DNA of 64,000 bases. Source: Clostridium scatologenes. Its GTDB lineage: Bacteria; Bacillota; Clostridia; Clostridiales; Clostridiaceae. Both the position numbers and the translations under genes were made by a program. How positions within the stretch are numbered: the stretch's first letter is position 1; each line of letters begins with the position of its first letter. The notes under the pieces were generated by a model, which saw nothing but the letters and a program-made list of their open reading frames with translations, had not been told where the DNA came from and ran no database searches. Shown here one piece after another: positions 60,654 through 64,000 of this stretch. The DNA is taken from assembly GCF_000968375.1 (NCBI RefSeq), contig NZ_CP009933.1:1426001-1490000 (forward strand), written 5' to 3'.

Positions 60654-61817
60654 ATGAAGATAATTCATACAGGTGATTGGCATATAGGTAAAATGGTACA
60701 TCAGGTGCAAATGATTGAAGATCAAGATTATATCTTAAAAGAGTTTATAAAATTAATTGAAGAGGAAAAACCAGATGTTGTAGTTATTGCAGGAGATTTA
60801 TATGATAGATCAGTTCCTCCAGTTGTGGCAGTAGATCTTTTAGATAGAGTTTTTACCAAAATACTTGTTAATTTAAATACACCTATAATTGCCATTGCAG
60901 GTAATCATGACAGTGGAGATAGAGTAGGGTTTGCTAGCCAAATTTTGAAAAATAAAGGTTTATATATTTGTGGAAGGTTAGGAAAAAATATTAGCCCAAT
61001 AGTTATAAAAGATCAATATGGAGAAGTTAATTTTTACCCAGTTCCTTATGCAGATCCAGCAGAAGTGAGGCATGTAATGGAAGATGAGGATATACATAAC
61101 CATAATGAAGCTATGAAAAGCATAATAGATTCTATAAAAGAAAATATGAATGAAAGTAAAAGGAATGTTTTGATAGCCCATGGTTTTGTAATAGGGGCAG
61201 GTGAAAGGGATACTTGTGAATCTGAAAGGCCACTTTCTATAGGGGGAACAGAATTTATAGATATAGAAAATTTTAATGTTTTTAATTATACTGCATTAGG
61301 ACATTTACATGGTGCTCAAAAGGTAGGATGTGATAAGGTTAGATATTCTGGTTCATTACTTAAATATTCTTTTTCAGAATTTAAACAAAAAAAATCTATT
61401 ACTATAGTTAATTTAAATAAAGATGGAGAAGTAAGTATAGACCTTAGGAGTCTTATTCCTCATAAGGATATGAGGATTATAAAAGGAAAAATAGAAGACT
61501 TATTAAATCCTGATGTTTATAGAAATACAAATGTTAATGATTATATTTATGTAGATTTAACTGATGAATGTGAAATTATAGAACCCATGAGTAAACTTAG
61601 AACAGTTTATCCTAATGTGCTTAAGCTTACAAGAAATTCTTTTAATAGAAAAATGGAAAATGGAAGAACGTCCTTACAGGAAGATTATAATAATAAAACA
61701 ATGTTAGAACTTTTTGATGAATTTTATACAAACGTAATAGGAAGAGAGTTTACAAAGGAGAAAAAAGATGTTTTATTAAAAGTATTAAAAAGTGTAGAAA
61801 AGAAAGAAGGGAGGTAA
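60654..61817 (+). CDS. sbcD: Exonuclease SbcD (Mre11 homologue)
   Basis: A 387-residue manganese-dependent nuclease subunit of the SbcCD complex, which opens DNA hairpins and processes broken ends. The phosphoesterase motifs are intact: HTGDWHIGK (residues 4-12), IAGDLYDRSVPP, AGNHDSGDR, ALGHLHGAQ. The C-terminal capping domain follows. It is followed after four bases by sbcC, the standard order. The start is ATG with GGTGAGGG upstream. Confidence 0.95.
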   Translation: MKIIHTGDWHIGKMVHQVQMIEDQDYILKEFIKLIEEEKPDVVVIAGDLYDRSVPPVVAVDLLDRVFTKILVNLNTPIIAIAGNHDSGDRVGFASQILKNKGLYICGRLGKNISPIVIKDQYGEVNFYPVPYADPAEVRHVMEDEDIHNHNEAMKSIIDSIKENMNESKRNVLIAHGFVIGAGERDTCESERPLSIGGTEFIDIENFNVFNYTALGHLHGAQKVGCDKVRYSGSLLKYSFSEFKQKKSITIVNLNKDGEVSIDLRSLIPHKDMRIIKGKIEDLLNPDVYRNTNVNDYIYVDLTDECEIIEPMSKLRTVYPNVLKLTRNSFNRKMENGRTSLQEDYNNKTMLELFDEFYTNVIGREFTKEKKDVLLKVLKSVEKKEGR

Positions 61818-61821
61818 TAAA

Positions 61822-64000
61822 ATGAGACCTTTAAAATTGACTATGACGGCTTTTGGTCCTTATGCTAAGAAACAAGAAATAGATTTTACAAATCTAAATG
61901 GAAGAAATATATTTTTAATAACAGGACCAACAGGAGCAGGTAAAACTACAATTTTCGATGGTATAAGTTATGCTATATATGGAGAAGCCAGTGGGGAAGA
62001 TAGGGATTCAGAGAGTTTAAGAAGTCAATTTGCAGATATTGACACATTAACATCTGTGGAATTGGAGTTTAACCTTAGAGGAGTAGATTATTACATAAAA
62101 AGAATACCAAAACAGGAAAAGAAAAAGGCTAGGGGAGAAGGATTAACAGAACAGAAAACAGATGCTGAAATGAAGATATTTAAAAATAATGGTGATATTA
62201 ATGTGATTTCAGGGGTAAGTAATGTAAATGAATATATAAATGAAATTATGGGAATAAATTATGAACAATTTAAACAAATTATGATGATACCTCAGGGAGA
62301 ATTTAGAAAGCTTTTAACTTCTGAAAGTAAGGATAGAGAAAAAATACTTCAAAAAATTTTTGGAACAGAAGCATATAAATTAGTGGAAATAAAACTTAAT
62401 GAAATGGCTGGAAAAATTAGAAGAAGCGTTAATGAACTAGAGCATAAGCAAAATGAAATCATAGGTACTGTGCAGTGTAATGATAATGCAGCATTAGTTG
62501 AATTAGTGGAAAGTGAGAATAAAAATGTATCTTCTATTATAGAGGAATTAAAGACGTATATTAAAAGCGATAATGAAAGAAAAAATATTATTGAAAAGTC
62601 TATAAGTAAAAAGGAAAAGTTTTTAGAAGAAAAACAAAAAGAAATTTTAGAAGCCAAAGAAAATAACAAAAAGTTTAAAGAAAAAGATGCTATAGAAATT
62701 CAGAAAAAGTTTTTAGAAGATAAAGAAAGTACCATAGAAGAAAAGAAAACTATACTTTTAAAGGCTAGAAAAGCTGGTGAAATAGTAGGTGTAGAAGAAA
62801 ATTGTATTGAAAAGGAGAAAAGATTAGAGTCAAAAAAACTAGAACTTTTAGAAAAGCAAGAGTCTATAAAGTTAGATGCAGAAAATTTAAAGAAGGCAGA
62901 AGAAAGTTTTAAATTTGAAAGTTCTAGGGAAGAGGAAAGAAAAAAACTTTTAGAAGATACCGCTATATTAAAAGGATATATAAGTAAAGTTAAGGATTTT
63001 GAAAACAAATCAGAAAGTTTGAAGATTTTAGATAAGAACTTAAAGTTAATAGAACAAGATAAACTTTTAAAAAAACAAGAAATAGAAAAGTTAAAGAAGG
63101 ATATAGATAACTATAATAATGAATTAGAATTAGCTAGAAAATCATCAGAAGAGTTTGTAAAATTAAATGCACAGCTTGAAAAAGTTAATGAAATATATAG
63201 TAAAATTCATACTTTGGATTTAGAGAATAAAAAACTTGTAAAAATTAGAGGCGATTATTTAAAATATAGAAATAAGGCCGTAGAGGATAAAAAAATATTA
63301 GAAGCAGCAGAACTTAATTTTAAAGAATTAGAACGACTTTTTAGAGAAGGTCAAGCAGGTCTTTTAGCAAAAAATTTAGAGGATGGAATGCTATGTCCTG
63401 TTTGCGGAGCAATTCACCATCCTAAATTAGCACTACTCGAGAAAGGTGTACCCACAGAGGCTGAGCTAAAGATAAAGAAAGATTATTTAGATGAAGCATT
63501 AAAAAAGTTTCAAAGTAGTAATGAAAGTTTTATAGAAGCGGATGTTAAGGGGAGATCTCAAAACAGTATTGTAAATAGATTGAAAGAGGAACTTCAATCA
63601 TTAATAGAGGACGATATAGTCACACTTACAAAAGATGAATTAACTAATTTTATAAAGGAAAAACTTTTATACTTTGAAGAAAATAGAAAAAGTTTAGGCA
63701 TAGAAACACAAAGGTTGGAAAAAGAAAAAAATAATCGTGATAATTTGCTGAAACTTTTGAATGAAAAAAAAGATTTACAATCGAAATTAGAAAAAAGTTT
63801 CGAGGAATTAAATAATAAATATCAATTGAGTTTAAGTGCAGTTGAGAGAGAGAAAGGTACATTAAAGCAAATAGAACAAGAAATACCTGAAAAGTTTCGT
63901 GGAGAAAAAAATTTAATAAATGCTATAACAGGAATGGAATATAAGCAGACTGCTATGGAAAAAGCATTAAAAGAGTCACAGGAAAAATTTAATAATTTAA
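61822..64000 (+). CDS. sbcC: Exonuclease SbcC (Rad50 homologue), cut by the window end
   Basis: The frame is open from the ATG at 61822 to the last base, giving 726 codons of a protein normally 1000-1200 residues long, so the 3' part is missing. The N-terminal ABC-type ATPase half has Walker A GPTGAGKTT (about residues 35-43) and the Q-loop region QIMMIPQGEFRKLL. A long coiled coil follows, interrupted by the zinc hook CPVC at residues 525-528, and the returning coiled coil then runs to the window edge. It pairs with SbcD to hold and process DNA ends. GGGAGG precedes the start. Confidence 0.95.
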   Translation, partial: MRPLKLTMTAFGPYAKKQEIDFTNLNGRNIFLITGPTGAGKTTIFDGISYAIYGEASGEDRDSESLRSQFADIDTLTSVELEFNLRGVDYYIKRIPKQEKKKARGEGLTEQKTDAEMKIFKNNGDINVISGVSNVNEYINEIMGINYEQFKQIMMIPQGEFRKLLTSESKDREKILQKIFGTEAYKLVEIKLNEMAGKIRRSVNELEHKQNEIIGTVQCNDNAALVELVESENKNVSSIIEELKTYIKSDNERKNIIEKSISKKEKFLEEKQKEILEAKENNKKFKEKDAIEIQKKFLEDKESTIEEKKTILLKARKAGEIVGVEENCIEKEKRLESKKLELLEKQESIKLDAENLKKAEESFKFESSREEERKKLLEDTAILKGYISKVKDFENKSESLKILDKNLKLIEQDKLLKKQEIEKLKKDIDNYNNELELARKSSEEFVKLNAQLEKVNEIYSKIHTLDLENKKLVKIRGDYLKYRNKAVEDKKILEAAELNFKELERLFREGQAGLLAKNLEDGMLCPVCGAIHHPKLALLEKGVPTEAELKIKKDYLDEALKKFQSSNESFIEADVKGRSQNSIVNRLKEELQSLIEDDIVTLTKDELTNFIKEKLLYFEENRKSLGIETQRLEKEKNNRDNLLKLLNEKKDLQSKLEKSFEELNNKYQLSLSAVEREKGTLKQIEQEIPEKFRGEKNLINAITGMEYKQTAMEKALKESQEKFNNL

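Noticed and set aside
62349..63008. Minus-strand frames inside sbcC
   Set aside because: Phe/Ser/Leu-rich mirror translations of the coiled coil, without ribosome-binding sites.
1..64000. CRISPR arrays, tRNA or rRNA genes, insertion sequences, prophage
   Set aside because: I looked for regularly spaced repeats, cloverleaf-like GC-rich segments, transposases and integrases and saw none. A tRNA could still be missed by eye.

Overview
The window is chromosomal DNA of a low-GC, spore-forming, anaerobic Firmicute, most likely a Clostridium sensu stricto. The evidence is a very AT-rich base composition, heavy use of AGA, ATA and TTA codons, strong GGAGG ribosome-binding sites with frequent TTG and GTG starts, many U-tailed hairpin terminators, sporulation-linked genes (spoVB, splB), rubrerythrin-type oxygen-defence proteins and a ferredoxin-linked 2-oxoacid oxidoreductase operon. 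I saw no rRNA, tRNA, CRISPR array, phage or insertion sequence, so this looks like ordinary core chromosome made of short operons.

Layout. 0-7.6 kb: SNF2/SWIM helicase (5' end at or beyond the window edge), a Lon-like protease, and an L-fucose/L-arabinose isomerase family enzyme behind an AraR-like operator. 7.6-12.7 kb: ComFB-like protein, two divergent uncharacterised coiled-coil proteins, a DUF2207 membrane protein, a membrane-anchored hydrolase, acylphosphatase and a small RseC-like membrane protein. 12.7-20.1 kb: chemotaxis receptor, GntR-ABC transporter operon, reverse rubrerythrin, tandem DUF1540 protein, TPR protein and a GH13 amylase. 20.3-31 kb: DUF441, an anchored TIM-barrel glycosidase, the molybdopterin genes mogA-moaC-MOSC, an HD-GYP phosphodiesterase, AI-2E family permease, DegV, an NrtR-like Nudix regulator, a LytTR/membrane-protein pair and a LysR regulator divergent from an EamA transporter.

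31-47 kb: a LevR-type sigma-54 activator followed by a complete lactose/cellobiose-class PTS operon (IIB, IIC, IIA, 6-phospho-beta-glucosidase) behind a clear -24/-12 promoter and four copies of an 11-bp repeat. Then come a nitroreductase, SpoVB, a ferritin-like protein, a four-gene cluster (anchored beta-propeller, zinc phospholipase C, degenerate methyltransferase, B12-binding radical SAM enzyme) and peptide deformylase. 47-52.5 kb: CC-motif HesB-like protein, an ECF substrate-binding component (probably niacin), a MarR regulator, and an operon of a ParA-like NTPase followed by four 2-oxoacid:ferredoxin oxidoreductase subunits. 52.6-64 kb: SGNH hydrolase-splB, MATE exporter, DUF3786, SMI1/KNR4 protein, a BlaI/BlaR1-like pair whose sensor half is a tandem repeat, and sbcD-sbcC (sbcC runs off the window).

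I found no clearly new multi-gene defence or mobile system. The best leads are regulatory or architectural: the four upstream repeats of the sigma-54 PTS promoter, paired GTCAA-N5-TTGAC palindromes in front of the oxidoreductase operon, face-to-face overlapping promoters of the two coiled-coil genes, a hairpin lying exactly between Shine-Dalgarno and AUG of the DUF3786 gene, and a BlaR1-like protein with duplicated non-penicillin-binding sensor domains.
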